DNA from: Colwellia sp.
GTDB taxonomy: Bacteria > Pseudomonadota > Gammaproteobacteria > Enterobacterales > Alteromonadaceae
Direction of reading: 5' to 3'
DNA length: 64,000 bases
NCBI GenBank assembly: GCA_013215295.1
Contig: JABSOZ010000010.1
Location: forward strand, 1-64,000
Part shown: positions 19,857-33,922 of the stretch, piece by piece
Layout of the letters: every line of letters starts with the position of its first letter
Position numbering within the stretch: the stretch's first letter is position 1
Translations under genes and position numbers: made by a program
The notes under the pieces: generated by a model
The model's input: only the letters and a program-made list of their open reading frames with translations
Databases searched by the model: none
Told to the model about the DNA's origin: nothing

Positions 19857-21923
19857 TTATTGTAAAAGTGCAACATCTGCAATAGCAAAGAAACTATTTC
19901 TAATCTCATTCAATAACGTTAAGCGATTTGTTTTAACGGCTTCATCATCAGCCATAACCATTACGTTATCAAAAAAGTTATCAATAGGCGCTTTTAAACA
20001 AGCCAGTTCAGTTAACGCTGCTTGGTAATCTTTCGCTAACATCATCGGCGCTATGGTCGTCTTAACTTCATCAAAAGCTTTAGCTAATGCTTTTTCTTCA
20101 GCTTCGCTCGCTAACTCTGTTTTAAATTCAGGATAAAGTTCACCTTTGAATTTAGCTAAAATATTACCAACTCGTTTGTTTGCACCCGCTAATGTTACTG
20201 ATTCTTCAAGTGACTTAAAGTGGCTTACCGCTTTAATACGCTTTTCAAAATCTAACGGAGCTGTTGAGGCATTTGCTAAAACCGCTTGAATAACATCAAC
20301 TGATATACCTTGTTCTTGATAGTAAGCTCTAAAACGACCTAAAACGAAATCAACCACTTGGTTATTAACTTTCTCGTTTGAAAGCTTATCACTGTACAAC
20401 TCGACGCTTTTTTCAATTAAGTCTTTGATATCTAATGGTAATTGTTTCTCGACAATAATGCGTATCAAGCCAATGGCTGCTCGACGAAGTGCAAATGGGT
20501 CTTTATCACCTTTAGGGGGTTGGTTAATACCAAATATACCCACTAAACTGTCAATTTTATCAGCAATTGCAACCGCACAGCCTATATTGCCTTCAGGTAA
20601 AGCATCACCTGCATAACGAGGTCTATATTGGTCTTCTAATGCTTGTGCTACTTCTGCTGCTTCGCCATCGTTCTGAGCGTAATACTTACCCATAGTACCT
20701 TGTACTTGTGGGAACTCTAAAACCATGTCTGACATTAAGTCTGTTTTACTTAATAAACCAGCTCGTGTCGCTTGCTCTGAGTTTTCGCCAATTTGCTCTG
20801 CGATCATTCCGCTTAATGAAGCAATACGTTCAGACTTCTCTTTCAATGTACCGAGTTGCTTTTGAAAAAGTACCGAAGATAAACTTTCTAAGCGTGACTC
20901 TAACGTTTTACTTTTATCTGTTTTAAAGAAGAACTCAGCATCAGCTAAACGTGGACGAATAACTTTTTCGTTCCCCTTAATGACTTGACTCGGATCTTTA
21001 CTTTCAATATTTGTCACGAAAATAAACTTATTCATTAACTGACCATTTTTGTCATTTACTGGAAAGTATTTTTGATGATCTTTCATGGAGTAAATAAGTG
21101 GTTCAGCAGGAACATTTAGAAAGGCTTCATCAAAGCTACCAATTAATATAATTGGCCATTCCACTAATCCCGTAACTTCTTCTAATAAGCCAGCATCAAT
21201 GAGGGCATCGCCATTCAATTGATCTGCGGCTTTATTAATCTGTTCTAAAATTAGCGCCTGTCTTTGTTCATAATCTACTTGAACAAATGCTGTCTTTAAT
21301 TTTTCTTCGTATTCATCAGCATGCGTTAATGTTACCAAACCTTCATGATGAAAACGGTGACCTGTAACTACATTACTTGAAGTTACTTCTAATGTTTCCC
21401 CTGCAATGACTTTATTGCCAAACATTATTGTTAAGGTATGAACCGGACGAATAAATTGTGTACGAGTACTCCCCCAACGCATAGGCTTAGGGATAGGCAG
21501 TTTACTAACAGCAATATTAATCATTGCTGGAATTAACGCATCTACTGTTTTACCTGCTTGCGTAGCACGATGAAGTAACCATTCACCTTTATCTGTTTTT
21601 AAGCGTTGTGCTTCTTCTACATTAATACCATTAGAACGTGCCCAACCTTGTGCCGCTTTACTCGCATTACCTTCAGCATCAAAAGCTACATTTATTGCAG
21701 GCCCACGTTTTTCAATTTCTTTATCAGCTTGTTTTTCAACAAGTTTACTTACTTTAACAGCTAAACGACGCGGTGTAGCAAACCATTTAATATCTTCATA
21801 AGCTAAATCAGCATTGTCTAATTGGTCTTTTATTTGCTGGTAAAATGTAACGGCTAGAATTTTTAACGATTTTGGTGGTAACTCTTCAGTACCGAGCTCT
21901 ATCAATAATGTTTCAGTGTTCAT
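19857..21923 (-). CDS. glyS: Glycyl-tRNA synthetase beta subunit
   Basis: The 688-residue beta subunit of the bacterial alpha2-beta2 glycyl-tRNA synthetase; it carries the tRNA-binding and HD-type regions. The N-terminus LLIELGTEELPPKSL, the RRLAVKV block near residue 53, and a DALR-type anticodon-binding C-terminal region (about 580-680) fit the family. The start codon overlaps the glyQ stop by one base (TAATG), so the subunits are made from one message. Confidence 0.97.
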   Translation of the reverse strand: MNTETLLIELGTEELPPKSLKILAVTFYQQIKDQLDNADLAYEDIKWFATPRRLAVKVSKLVEKQADKEIEKRGPAINVAFDAEGNASKAAQGWARSNGINVEEAQRLKTDKGEWLLHRATQAGKTVDALIPAMINIAVSKLPIPKPMRWGSTRTQFIRPVHTLTIMFGNKVIAGETLEVTSSNVVTGHRFHHEGLVTLTHADEYEEKLKTAFVQVDYEQRQALILEQINKAADQLNGDALIDAGLLEEVTGLVEWPIILIGSFDEAFLNVPAEPLIYSMKDHQKYFPVNDKNGQLMNKFIFVTNIESKDPSQVIKGNEKVIRPRLADAEFFFKTDKSKTLESRLESLSSVLFQKQLGTLKEKSERIASLSGMIAEQIGENSEQATRAGLLSKTDLMSDMVLEFPQVQGTMGKYYAQNDGEAAEVAQALEDQYRPRYAGDALPEGNIGCAVAIADKIDSLVGIFGINQPPKGDKDPFALRRAAIGLIRIIVEKQLPLDIKDLIEKSVELYSDKLSNEKVNNQVVDFVLGRFRAYYQEQGISVDVIQAVLANASTAPLDFEKRIKAVSHFKSLEESVTLAGANKRVGNILAKFKGELYPEFKTELASEAEEKALAKAFDEVKTTIAPMMLAKDYQAALTELACLKAPIDNFFDNVMVMADDEAVKTNRLTLLNEIRNSFFAIADVALLQ

Positions 21924-22846
21924 TATGACTTCTCCCCAGAGGTATTATTATTCTTACAAAGAGGAAAACCTAATTCTTCTCGCTTATCATAATAGGCCTG
22001 TGCACAAGCTTTTGATAATGTTCTTACTCTTAGTATATATCGTTGACGTTCAGTCACTGAAATGGCGTGACGTGCGTCTAATAAGTTAAAAGCATGTGAT
22101 GCTTTCATTACTTGTTCATAAGCAGGTAATGCCAAACCAGCTTCAATTAACTTTTGGCTGTCTTTCTCACATTGATCAAAAGTATTAAACAAAGCATCGA
22201 CGTCTGCGTATTCAAAATTGTAAGTTGATTGCTCTACCTCATTCTGATGAAATATATCACCGTATAATACTTTACCCATTGGACCATCAGCCCACACTAA
22301 GTCATAAATACTATCTACATTTTGAATATACATAGCTAAACGTTCTAGGCCATAGGTGATCTCACCTGTTACCGGTGTACACTCTAAGCCACCTACTTGT
22401 TGAAAGTAAGTAAACTGAGAAACTTCCATACCATTAAGCCAAATTTCCCAACCTAATCCCCAAGCACCTAAAGTAGGAGATTCCCAGTTGTCTTCAACAA
22501 AACGAATGTCATGCACGAGTGGATCAATGCCCAGTTCTTTTAAAGAATTTAGATACAACTCTTGGATGTTTATTGGAGAAGGCTTCAACATTACTTGAAA
22601 TTGATAGTAATGTTGCAGACGATTTGGATTCTCACCATAACGTCCGTCTGTAGGACGTCGACAAGGTTGAACGAAAGCACTGCTCATTGGTTCTGGACCA
22701 ATAGAACGCAAAAATGTCATAGGGTGGAATGTACCAGCACCTACTTCAAGATCTAAGGGTTGAACGATGACACAGCCTTGACGAGACCAGTAGTCTTGTA
22801 ACTGAAAGATTAAACCTTGAAATGTTTTTATATTGAACGTACTCAT
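21923..22846 (-). CDS. glyQ: Glycyl-tRNA synthetase alpha subunit
   Basis: The catalytic subunit, class IIc aminoacyl-tRNA synthetase, about 307 residues. It begins [20 protein letters not shown] and carries the class II motifs with [12 protein letters not shown] near residue 37 and [14 protein letters not shown] near 63. I chose ATG 22846 because it matches the universal family start and has GGAAAA just upstream; an in-frame ATG at 22861 would add five residues. It is first in the glyQ-glyS operon. Confidence 0.96.
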   Translation of the reverse strand: MSTFNIKTFQGLIFQLQDYWSRQGCVIVQPLDLEVGAGTFHPMTFLRSIGPEPMSSAFVQPCRRPTDGRYGENPNRLQHYYQFQVMLKPSPINIQELYLNSLKELGIDPLVHDIRFVEDNWESPTLGAWGLGWEIWLNGMEVSQFTYFQQVGGLECTPVTGEITYGLERLAMYIQNVDSIYDLVWADGPMGKVLYGDIFHQNEVEQSTYNFEYADVDALFNTFDQCEKDSQKLIEAGLALPAYEQVMKASHAFNLLDARHAISVTERQRYILRVRTLSKACAQAYYDKREELGFPLCKNNNTSGEKS

Positions 22847-23003
22847 AATTTTCCGATTCATTATTCGTGTTGTTTTTACCGATAACGGCTAATGAGATTA
22901 AGTATACCGACAGCTGTATTATTAGCCTAGTAACAAGTTAACAATATTTGAGTTTTTACTCTGTAATAGTTTAATTTCATTATTTACCGTATTGCTGAAT
23001 GTT

Positions 23004-23035
23004 AAAATGCCCAGATTTGATGTCCGGGCATTTTT
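23004..23035 (-). terminator. Terminator after gyrB
   Basis: AAAATGCCC and GGGCATTTT pair around a 13-base loop; the AT continuation lies on both sides. It is 23 bases past the gyrB stop. The remaining bases up to glyQ (22847-23003) show no feature I can support. Confidence 0.7.
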
Positions 23036-23057
23036 AATTTTATACGAGAAAGTAGAA

Positions 23058-26600
<3,543 letters not shown>

Positions 26601-26601
<1 letters not shown>

Positions 26602-27704
26602 TACAAGCGCATTGGCATAACAACATAAATAGCTTCGTTACTTTCAGCGCCTTCAATAACTACACTACTATTTGCATCAGCTAATGTAAATTTAACTATT
26701 GGCTCTTTAATCGCGTTTAGCACATCCAAAACATAATTAACGTTAAAGCCAATTTCAACTTCTTCATATGGAAAGTCAATTTCCAAAACTTCTTCTGCTT
26801 GTTCTTGTTCTGGATTGTTCGCCGTGATTTTTAACTCTTGTTTGGAAAAATTTAGGCGGACACCTTTAAATTTGTCATTAGATAAGATAGATGCACGGGA
26901 TAGAAGTTGACGCAAATTATCTTTACTGGTGTTTAATACTTTATCACCATTACGTGGTAATACACGACGATAATCAGGAAAACGTCCATCAACCAATTTA
27001 CTGGTAAATGAAAATTCATTATCAATGATACGTATATGATTTGAACCGAGAAAAACTTGAATATTTTCTTCTACAGGATCAAGTAAGCGGATAATTTCTA
27101 AAATACCTTTACGCGGAACAATCACTTGTCTTGAAGGTAATGTTAAACCATTAGCTGAAATTTTACATATAGCTAGACGATGTCCGTCTGTAGCAACTGA
27201 TCGGATTTCATTACCTTCAGTTTCAATAGACATACCATTTAAATAATATCTAACATCTTGATTTGCCATAGAAAAATGAGTACTTTCTATTAAACGTAGT
27301 AAATCTGATTTAAACAATTTAAACTCTACATCACCTTTCCACTCTTCTATATTAGGAAAGTCTGTCGCAGGTAATGTAGATAAAGAATATTTACTTCTAC
27401 CCGTACTAATTGTGATGGCTTCATTAGTTGATTCAAAAGATAGTAGTGAATCATCAGGTAAACTTTTACATATATCGAGAAGTTTTCTGGCAGGAATAGT
27501 AATTTTTCCGTCTTCACCCTGATTATCAACTTGGGTGTAAGAAACCATTTCAAGCTCTAAATCAGTAGCTGTTAAAGTAAGTGAATGCCCACTTACATCA
27601 AAAAGAATATTACTAAGAATAGGTAAAGTACTTTTACGTTCAACGGCACCAGAAACCAATAAAAGCGGTTTAAGTAATAATTCCCTATTTAATGAAAACT
27701 TCAT
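26601..27704 (-). CDS. dnaN: DNA polymerase III beta subunit (sliding clamp)
   Basis: Forms the dimeric clamp that holds polymerase III on DNA. The 367-residue protein has the three repeated clamp domains (about 1-120, 128-243 and 245-367), the start [14 protein letters not shown] and the C-terminal VVMPMRL that lines the client-binding cleft. It sits between dnaA (43 bases upstream) and recF (one-base overlap), as in most bacteria. Confidence 0.98.
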
Positions 27705-27747
27705 TTATCTACCCATCTTTTTTATTTACTTATTATTATAACGAAAG

Positions 27748-29103
27748 CTATGACGAAAGTGTTCTAATTAAATTAGAATAATCTTCTTTAATATCATGCG
27801 ACTCTTCGCGTAATGCTTTGATCTTTCGACATGCATGAAGAACGGTGGTGTGGTCACGCCCTCCATAAGCATCTCCGATTTCTGGCAAACTATGATTAGT
27901 TAACTCTTTAGATAATGCCATTGCAATTTGTCTAGGTCTAGCAACAGATCTATTTCTACGTTTAGAAAGTAAATCTGCAACTTTAATTTTGTAATATTCA
28001 GCAACTGTTCGTTGAATATTATCGATAGTAACTAACTTGTCTTGTAAGGCAAGTAAATCTCGTAAAGCTTCACGAACAAAATCAATTGTAATTGGTCTAC
28101 CTGTAAAGTTAGCATTAGCGACAACACGATTCAATGCCCCTTCTAACTCACGAACATTAGAGCGTAAACGCTTGGCAATAAAAAATGCCACTTCGTCTGC
28201 TAAATTAATATTACTTTCTTCGGCTTTGCGTTTAAGAATAGCGACACGTGTTTCTAGTTCAGGAGGTTCAATAGCAATCGTTAATCCCCAACCAAAACGA
28301 GATTTAAGACGATCTTCAACATCAACTTCTTTTGGATAACGATCACTCGTTAATATAATTTGTTGATTACCTTCAAGCAAAGCATTAAATGTGTGAAAGA
28401 ACTCTTCTTGAGTTCTGTCTTTACCTGCAAAAAATTGAATATCATCTATAAGTAATGCATCAACACTACGATAATATTGTTTAAACTTTTCCATGGCATT
28501 ATTTTGTAATGCACGAACCATATCTTGAACAAAACGCTCTGAATGCATATAAGCAATTTTAGCATTAGGGTTATTTCTCAAAATACCATTACCAACAGCA
28601 TGTAGCAGATGGGTTTTACCTAGACCTGTTCCACCATAAATAAATAAAGGATTATAAGCCGAACCTGGATTATCAGCTACTTGAGAAGCTGCAGCACGGG
28701 CTAATTGGTTTGATTTACCTTCTACAAAATTATCAAAAGTATATTTAACTCTTACATTCGTAGTTTTGGGTAAATTACTTTGAGGTTCAACCGATTTTTT
28801 AGTAGAGCTTGTAAATTGAGGAATAGTATTCACAATATTTTGTGAAGTACTTTTATTTGGAATACTGCCAACATCAAACCTAAGTAAAGGAGGATTAGCA
28901 CTTTCTTGTAAAGTTACCAGTTCATTTATGCGATTAACATATTTATCACGAACCCAATCAAGAACAAATCGATTTGGTGCATATAAAGTCATGATATTAT
29001 CGGCAACAACACATTGTAATGGACGGATCCACATACTAAATTGTTGTGCAGGTAACTCTTCTTGCAAGACTGAAAGGCATCGCTGCCAAAGTGTATGATC
29101 CAA
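27748..29103 (-). CDS. dnaA: Chromosomal replication initiator protein DnaA
   Basis: Binds DnaA boxes and melts oriC. The 451-residue protein has domain I for DnaB/partner contacts (about 1-85) and a variable linker. The AAA+ domain has Walker [16 protein letters not shown] near residue 157 and Walker B LLIDDIQF near 220. C-terminal domain IV carries the signature [19 protein letters not shown] near 410. The start codon is TTG, read from TTG GAT CAT ACA and preceded by a CAGGAG ribosome binding site; E. coli uses GTG. It is first in the dnaA-dnaN-recF-gyrB set. Confidence 0.98.
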   Translation of the reverse strand: MDHTLWQRCLSVLQEELPAQQFSMWIRPLQCVVADNIMTLYAPNRFVLDWVRDKYVNRINELVTLQESANPPLLRFDVGSIPNKSTSQNIVNTIPQFTSSTKKSVEPQSNLPKTTNVRVKYTFDNFVEGKSNQLARAAASQVADNPGSAYNPLFIYGGTGLGKTHLLHAVGNGILRNNPNAKIAYMHSERFVQDMVRALQNNAMEKFKQYYRSVDALLIDDIQFFAGKDRTQEEFFHTFNALLEGNQQIILTSDRYPKEVDVEDRLKSRFGWGLTIAIEPPELETRVAILKRKAEESNINLADEVAFFIAKRLRSNVRELEGALNRVVANANFTGRPITIDFVREALRDLLALQDKLVTIDNIQRTVAEYYKIKVADLLSKRRNRSVARPRQIAMALSKELTNHSLPEIGDAYGGRDHTTVLHACRKIKALREESHDIKEDYSNLIRTLSS

Positions 29104-29205
29104 CCAAATGCTCCTGAAATCACCATACTTTTTGGTTTATCATTTTATCGTAAAAACGATGAATAAATATAAAGTAGGTAAATATGGTATTTTTATAATT
29201 AGTCT

Positions 29206-29234
29206 ATTATCACCATAGTTATCCACAACTTCAA
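29206..29234 (-). promoter_or_regulatory. dnaA promoter with a DnaA box between -35 and -10
   Basis: On the minus strand TTGAAG (29229-29234) and GATAAT (29206-29211) are separated by exactly 17 bases. Within this spacer lies TGTGGATAA (29219-29227), the reverse complement of the consensus DnaA box TTATCCACA. Bound DnaA would cover the polymerase site, which is the classic autoregulation layout. The predicted leader is about 95 bases. A second partial box (ATATCCACA on the minus strand, 29412-29420) lies further into the 477-base dnaA-rpmH gap. Confidence 0.65.
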
Positions 29235-29476
29235 TATTGACTTTGAGATAGTTAGCCTTTTGATGAAAATAAAATAAATAATACTCCGGATAACTAGATA
29301 AAATGGTATTTTTAGACTAATTAAGTGTTAAAACATTATTTACATATTATTTAGTTATTAGCCGTAATTATTACGCTTTTTATCAGGTAAAATATAATAA
29401 TGTTATAAAACTGTGGATATAATTAATCCATCGCAAAGATCTATTAGGATCTTTTTAAAATAGATTGTTATAAACA

Positions 29477-29505
29477 TTGACAATACCTACTACAAGCTAT
29501 AAAAT
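29477..29505 (+). promoter_or_regulatory. rpmH promoter
   Basis: A perfect -35 TTGACA (29477-29482) and a -10 TAAAAT (29500-29505) lie 17 bases apart, followed by a TCGGCC discriminator typical of growth-regulated genes. The predicted leader to the rpmH ATG is about 70 bases. Confidence 0.7.
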
Positions 29506-29580
29506 TCGGCCTCTTTTTTTAGAACCAGTGTGCTCAATACGGCTGTTTGCCAGGGCAACAACAACAGACGGATTAGCGTA

Positions 29581-29715
29581 ATGAAAAGAACATTTCAACC
29601 TAGTATATTAAAGCGTAAACGCAACCACGGTTTCCGTGCACGTATGGCTACAAAAAACGGTCGTGCAGTAATTTCACGTCGTCGTGCGAAAGGCCGTAAA
29701 AGCCTTAGCGCATAA
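29581..29715 (+). CDS. rpmH: 50S ribosomal protein L34
   Basis: The 44-residue basic protein starts [18 protein letters not shown] and ends in a run of Arg, Lys and Ser, the complete L34 sequence. An in-frame extension upstream to 29530 exists but is not part of L34; the family start is Met 29581, so the shorter form is right. It leads the rpmH-rnpA-yidD-yidC operon. Confidence 0.97.
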   Translation: MKRTFQPSILKRKRNHGFRARMATKNGRAVISRRRAKGRKSLSA

Positions 29716-29755
29716 TCTCTTTTTTAATCTTTAAATAAGAGATCAGTTAACTATC

Positions 29756-30112
29756 ATGGTTAATTATGAATTTAATCGGGAGTCACGTTTACTGACTCCC
29801 GGTCACTTTCAATCTGTATTTTCTAAACCTCTTCGTTTCGGCTCTAGCCATATAACTATTCTTGTTAGTCCAAATTTAGATGAGCGTAATCGTTTAGGCT
29901 TAGCTATTGCTAAAAAACGCGTAAAATTAGCTGTTCAGCGAAATCGTATCAAACGTCAAATCCGAGAAAGTTTTCGACTCAATCAACATGACTTACCCAA
30001 TATAGATATGGTAGTGATGGTGAAATCAGGTACTGATAAGTTAGAAAATTCCGAAATTAAAAAACAATTAGAAAAAATATGGCGAAAAATAATTCAACGC
30101 CACAACACCTAA
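29756..30112 (+). CDS. rnpA: Ribonuclease P protein component
   Basis: The protein cofactor of RNase P, which matures tRNA 5' ends. The 118 residues contain the RNR motif region [20 protein letters not shown] near residue 45-64, the main RNA-binding element, and the downstream FR-x-N. The gene's last 34 bases overlap the start of yidD in another frame, the usual arrangement. Confidence 0.96.
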   Translation: MVNYEFNRESRLLTPGHFQSVFSKPLRFGSSHITILVSPNLDERNRLGLAIAKKRVKLAVQRNRIKRQIRESFRLNQHDLPNIDMVVMVKSGTDKLENSEIKKQLEKIWRKIIQRHNT

Positions 30113-30327
30113 CAGTAGCTTTAGTAAAAGCTTACCAGCGCTGGCTTAGCCCTCTACTTGGCAACAACTGCCGATTCCATCCGAGTTGCTCTTATTATGC
30201 TATTGAAGCTATTAATCGCTTTGGTGTGTTAAAAGGTTGTTGGTTAGCAGGCAAACGTATACTAAAATGCCATCCATTAAACGCGGGGGGATTAGATCCC
30301 GTGCCACCATCAAAAAAAGAGAAATAA
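30079..30327 (+). CDS. yidD: Membrane protein insertion efficiency factor YidD
   Basis: An 82-residue small protein with the family signature [23 protein letters not shown] near residues 18-40 (three conserved Cys in all, including LKCHP near 69) and an amphipathic N-terminal helix that lies on the inner membrane. It helps YidC-dependent insertion. The ATG lies within the rnpA coding region, so expression depends on coupling to rnpA; yidC follows 6 bases later. Confidence 0.94.
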   Translation: MAKNNSTPQHLTVALVKAYQRWLSPLLGNNCRFHPSCSYYAIEAINRFGVLKGCWLAGKRILKCHPLNAGGLDPVPPSKKEK

Positions 30328-30333
30328 TAAACT

Positions 30334-31971
30334 ATGGAATCTCAACGCAGTTTTCTTTTTATTGCCCTTATGGTTGTTACTTATTTGCTATTCACTGAAT
30401 ATCAAAAAGATAATGCACCTGTAATTGATCAACCTGCAATAAGCCAAACAATAAATCAAGCAAATTCAACTGGTGGCGACTCTATTCCAGAGTCTTCAAG
30501 TTCAGCAATGCCAATAGCTACAATGAATAAGGCTAGTGAACAAGTAATCACGATTAATACTGATGTCCTCGTTATAAAAATAGACACAACTGGTGGGGAT
30601 ATTATTGATGCCAAGCTAGTGAAGTTCGATACTGAGCAAGGTAACGGTATTCCATTTACTGTAATGCAGAACGGCAACCGCAAATACATTGCACAAAGTG
30701 GCTTGATTGGTGCTCAAGGTATCGATAAAGCATCAGGACGTCCAATTTATCTAACAAGTAGTAACTCGTATACACAAACAGGTGAAGCTCCATTAGTTGT
30801 TGATTTACAATATACCGCTAAAAATGGCTTAAACGTTACTAAACGATTTACGTTCACAAAATCCGGTTATAGCGTAAATGTTGAGTACATTATAAATAAC
30901 ACAGCCACATCTGCAGCTAGTGTTCAAATGTACGCGCAATTAATTCAGTCAACCCTTGTAGAAAGTGGTAGTTCATTAATGCCTACTTACCGTGGTGCTG
31001 CATATTCGACAACTGAAGATCGGTATGAGAAATACGATTTTGATGATATCAAAGAGACTAAGTTAAACGTAACTACCGCTGGTGGTTGGGTTGCGATGTT
31101 AGAACATTATTTTGTGTCTGCGTGGGTACCAAGCCAAACAGCTGATAACCAAATATATTCAAGCTATTCTACAAACAACGAAGCTATTATTGGTTACAAA
31201 TCTCCTGCGCTAACTATTCAACCAAATAGCCAAGCAACAACTTCAGCTATATTTTATGTTGGTCCGAAAGATCAATACGTACTAGACGAGATTGCACCGT
31301 ACTTAGGTTTAACGATTGATTACGGATTTTTGTCGATGATCAGTAAACCACTCTTTTGGCTTTTACTTCAAATACAATCTTTGGTTACTAACTGGGGTTT
31401 TGCGATTATTGTAATTACCTTAGTTGTTAAGGGTGCTATGTATCCATTAACGAAAGCACAATACACTTCAATGGCTAAAATGCGTGAACTTGCCCCTAAA
31501 ATGGCAAAGTTAAAAGAGCGCTTTGGTGATGACCGTCAAAAGATGTCACAAGCTACAATGGAAATGTACAAGAAAGAGAAAGTTAACCCTGCTGGTGGTT
31601 GTTTACCTATGATCATTCAAATGCCGATATTCTTGGCATTATATTGGGTCTTTTTAGAAAGTGTTGAATTACGTCACGCACCATTCTTTTTCTGGATAGA
31701 AGATCTATCGACGATGGATCCTTACTTTATTTTACCTGTATTTATGGGTGTAAGTATGTTCGTTATGCAAAAAATGCAACCGATGACGATACAAGATCCA
31801 ATGCAACAGAAAATAATGCAATATATGCCAGTAGCATTTTCTATATTTATGGCTTGGTTCCCTTCAGGTTTAGTACTTTATTGGTTTGTCAGTAACATGA
31901 TATCAATTGTACAAATGAAAATAATTTTCAGCGGTATTGAAAAAGCAAAATTAGCTAAAGCTAAAGATTAA
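30334..31971 (+). CDS. yidC: Membrane protein insertase YidC
   Basis: Inserts and folds inner-membrane proteins, among them the c-subunit of ATP synthase encoded nearby. The 545 residues show an N-terminal transmembrane anchor (about 5-20). A large periplasmic P1 domain (about 40-330) follows, and five C-terminal membrane segments begin near residue 345. The cytoplasmic hairpin includes MAKMRELAPKMAKLKERFGD near 382. The hydrophilic groove Arg expected in the first conserved segment lies near KGAMYPLTKAQY. Length matches Gram-negative YidC. Confidence 0.97.
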   Translation: MESQRSFLFIALMVVTYLLFTEYQKDNAPVIDQPAISQTINQANSTGGDSIPESSSSAMPIATMNKASEQVITINTDVLVIKIDTTGGDIIDAKLVKFDTEQGNGIPFTVMQNGNRKYIAQSGLIGAQGIDKASGRPIYLTSSNSYTQTGEAPLVVDLQYTAKNGLNVTKRFTFTKSGYSVNVEYIINNTATSAASVQMYAQLIQSTLVESGSSLMPTYRGAAYSTTEDRYEKYDFDDIKETKLNVTTAGGWVAMLEHYFVSAWVPSQTADNQIYSSYSTNNEAIIGYKSPALTIQPNSQATTSAIFYVGPKDQYVLDEIAPYLGLTIDYGFLSMISKPLFWLLLQIQSLVTNWGFAIIVITLVVKGAMYPLTKAQYTSMAKMRELAPKMAKLKERFGDDRQKMSQATMEMYKKEKVNPAGGCLPMIIQMPIFLALYWVFLESVELRHAPFFFWIEDLSTMDPYFILPVFMGVSMFVMQKMQPMTIQDPMQQKIMQYMPVAFSIFMAWFPSGLVLYWFVSNMISIVQMKIIFSGIEKAKLAKAKD

Positions 31972-31991
31972 TTTCTAAAGTAAAAAATGTT

Positions 31992-32019
31992 AAAGGCGAC
32001 CTATTGGGTCGCCTTTTTT
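31992..32019 (+). terminator. Terminator after yidC
   Basis: AAAGGCGACC and GGTCGCCTTT form a 10-bp stem around a 5-base loop, followed by a T run. It separates the rpmH operon from mnmE. Confidence 0.9.
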
Positions 32020-32072
32020 ATTTCTACGCAATAAATGTTTATAATAGCCCTGCTATCTTCTAGGAAATAATT

Positions 32073-33449
32073 ATGACTGACGTTTTATATCAAAAAGAAA
32101 CCATTGCAGCACAAGCCACAGCACCAGGTCGTGGCGGAGTTGGCATTATCAGAATATCGGGGCCAGAAGTTAAAAGTGTCGCTCAGGCAATTTTAGGAAG
32201 AATACCTGAAATTAGAAAAGCAGAATATTTACCTTTTAACGATGCAAACCAAAACGTATTAGACCAAGGTATTGCCATATATTTTAAAGCTCCCCACTCT
32301 TTTACCGGTGAAGATGTACTTGAACTACAAGGACATGGTGGTCCAGTAATTTTAGATATGATATTAAAAGAAATTTTAGCGCTTCCCAAAGTTCGCATGG
32401 CTAAACCCGGTGAATTTAGTGAGCAAGCATTTATCAACGACAAGTTGGATCTGACACAAGCAGAAGCTATTGCTGATTTAATAAATTCAAGTTCAGAGCA
32501 AGCCGCACGTTGTGCCTTACATTCGTTGCAGGGAGATTTTTCTAAATTAATAAATCAGCTGGTAGAAAGTACCATTCATTTAAGAATGTATGTTGAAGCT
32601 GCTATTGATTTTCCAGAAGAAGAAATAGATTTCCTTGCTGATGAAAAAGTTGTAAATGATCTTAAAAAGATTATTACACAAGTTGAAAAAGTTCAAAGCC
32701 AAGCACATCAAGGCAGTATTATTCGTGAAGGTATGCGGGTCGTTATCGCAGGACGTCCTAATGCGGGTAAATCTAGTCTATTAAACGCATTAAGCGGTAG
32801 AGAAGCAGCAATAGTAACAGATATAGCAGGAACGACACGAGACGTACTGTCAGAGCAAATTAATATTGATGGAATGCCACTGCATATTATTGATACAGCA
32901 GGTTTACGTGACAGTAACGATCAAGTTGAACAAATAGGCATTGAACGAGCCTGGAAAGAAATAAATCAAGCAGACAGAGTTCTGCTTATGGTGGATGCAA
33001 GTAATGATAACAGTGAAGATCCACAAAAATTATGGCCAGAGTTTTTTGCTAAATTACCGAAGAATATAGGCTTAACTGTTATTAAAAACAAAGCAGATGT
33101 AAAAGCAATAAGTACTGGTTTTTCAGAAAGTAATAATCTGCCTACCGTTACATTATCAGCAAAGAATGGTGATGGTATACCAGAGCTTAAAGAACACTTA
33201 AAGAGCATTATGGGTTATCAAGGCAGTACTGAAGGTGGCTTTATGGCAAGACGACGTCATTTAGCGGCATTAGAACAAGCACATCACCATTTAATTATCG
33301 GTTTAGATCAACTTGAATCGTATGTTGCAGGGGAAATTCTTGCTGAAGAATTACGTTTATGTCAAATAGAACTCAATAAAATAACCGGTGAATTTACTAG
33401 TGATGACTTATTAACTGAAATATTTTCGTCATTTTGTATTGGAAAATAA
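32073..33449 (+). CDS. mnmE: tRNA uridine-5-carboxymethylaminomethyl modification GTPase MnmE
   Basis: With MnmG it makes cmnm5U34 in tRNAs. The 458 residues have an N-terminal THF-binding domain (about 1-120). A helical domain carries an inserted G domain (about 220-380) with [29 protein letters not shown] and NKAD. The C-terminal CIGK holds the catalytic Cys. The partner gene mnmG is only 900 bases away, across the origin. Confidence 0.97.
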   Translation: MTDVLYQKETIAAQATAPGRGGVGIIRISGPEVKSVAQAILGRIPEIRKAEYLPFNDANQNVLDQGIAIYFKAPHSFTGEDVLELQGHGGPVILDMILKEILALPKVRMAKPGEFSEQAFINDKLDLTQAEAIADLINSSSEQAARCALHSLQGDFSKLINQLVESTIHLRMYVEAAIDFPEEEIDFLADEKVVNDLKKIITQVEKVQSQAHQGSIIREGMRVVIAGRPNAGKSSLLNALSGREAAIVTDIAGTTRDVLSEQINIDGMPLHIIDTAGLRDSNDQVEQIGIERAWKEINQADRVLLMVDASNDNSEDPQKLWPEFFAKLPKNIGLTVIKNKADVKAISTGFSESNNLPTVTLSAKNGDGIPELKEHLKSIMGYQGSTEGGFMARRRHLAALEQAHHHLIIGLDQLESYVAGEILAEELRLCQIELNKITGEFTSDDLLTEIFSSFCIGK

Positions 33450-33478
33450 CCCTGAATATATATAAATAAAGGAACAAA

Positions 33479-33922
33479 ATGAGCTCATTTCAAATTATTG
33501 TGGGTAGCATGTTAGGTGGAACTGAGTATGTTGCAGAAGCCTGTGAAGAGACATTATTGGCATTAAAACACCAAACTACTCTCCATTTACAGCCTAGTTT
33601 TGAACAAATAAACAGCAATGATCAGACCTGGCTAATTTGTACGTCAACTCATGGCGCTGGTGACTTTCCAGACAACATTCAAAATTTTGTTGAAGATCTT
33701 AAAAATACCACTGTAGATCTATCCCCAGTTAACTTTATGATCATAGGAATAGGTGATTCCAACTATGACACTTTTTGCAAAGCAGCTACAAATTTAAAAA
33801 ACATAATGTTATCAAAAGGCTGTAAAGAAAAAATCAGGATTAAAACACTAGATATGAGAGAAGAAATAGATCCAGAGGATCTCGCTCAGCAATGGTTAAT
33901 AACAAATAAAGATCTTTTATAA
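33479..33922 (+). CDS. mioC: Flavodoxin-like protein MioC
   Basis: A 147-residue flavodoxin-fold protein with the FMN phosphate loop at GSMLGGTEYVAEA near residue 8 and the STHGAGDFPDNI loop near 53. GIGDSNYDTFC near 83 is typical of MioC and sulfite reductase flavodoxin domains. In E. coli, transcription of mioC runs toward oriC; here it also runs into the origin candidate directly downstream. The stop codon is followed at once by GATC-rich sequence. Confidence 0.93.
   Translation: MSSFQIIVGSMLGGTEYVAEACEETLLALKHQTTLHLQPSFEQINSNDQTWLICTSTHGAGDFPDNIQNFVEDLKNTTVDLSPVNFMIIGIGDSNYDTFCKAATNLKNIMLSKGCKEKIRIKTLDMREEIDPEDLAQQWLITNKDLL

Noticed and set aside
29104-29580. The dnaA-rpmH gap as the main replication origin, as in Pseudomonas
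   Set aside because: It has one consensus DnaA box, placed in the dnaA promoter, one partial box, and two GATC sites. The mioC-mnmG gap is far richer in both.
29530-29580. N-terminal extension of L34
   Set aside because: The in-frame extension does not look like ribosomal protein; the L34 sequence begins exactly at Met 29581 and the promoter gives a leader there.
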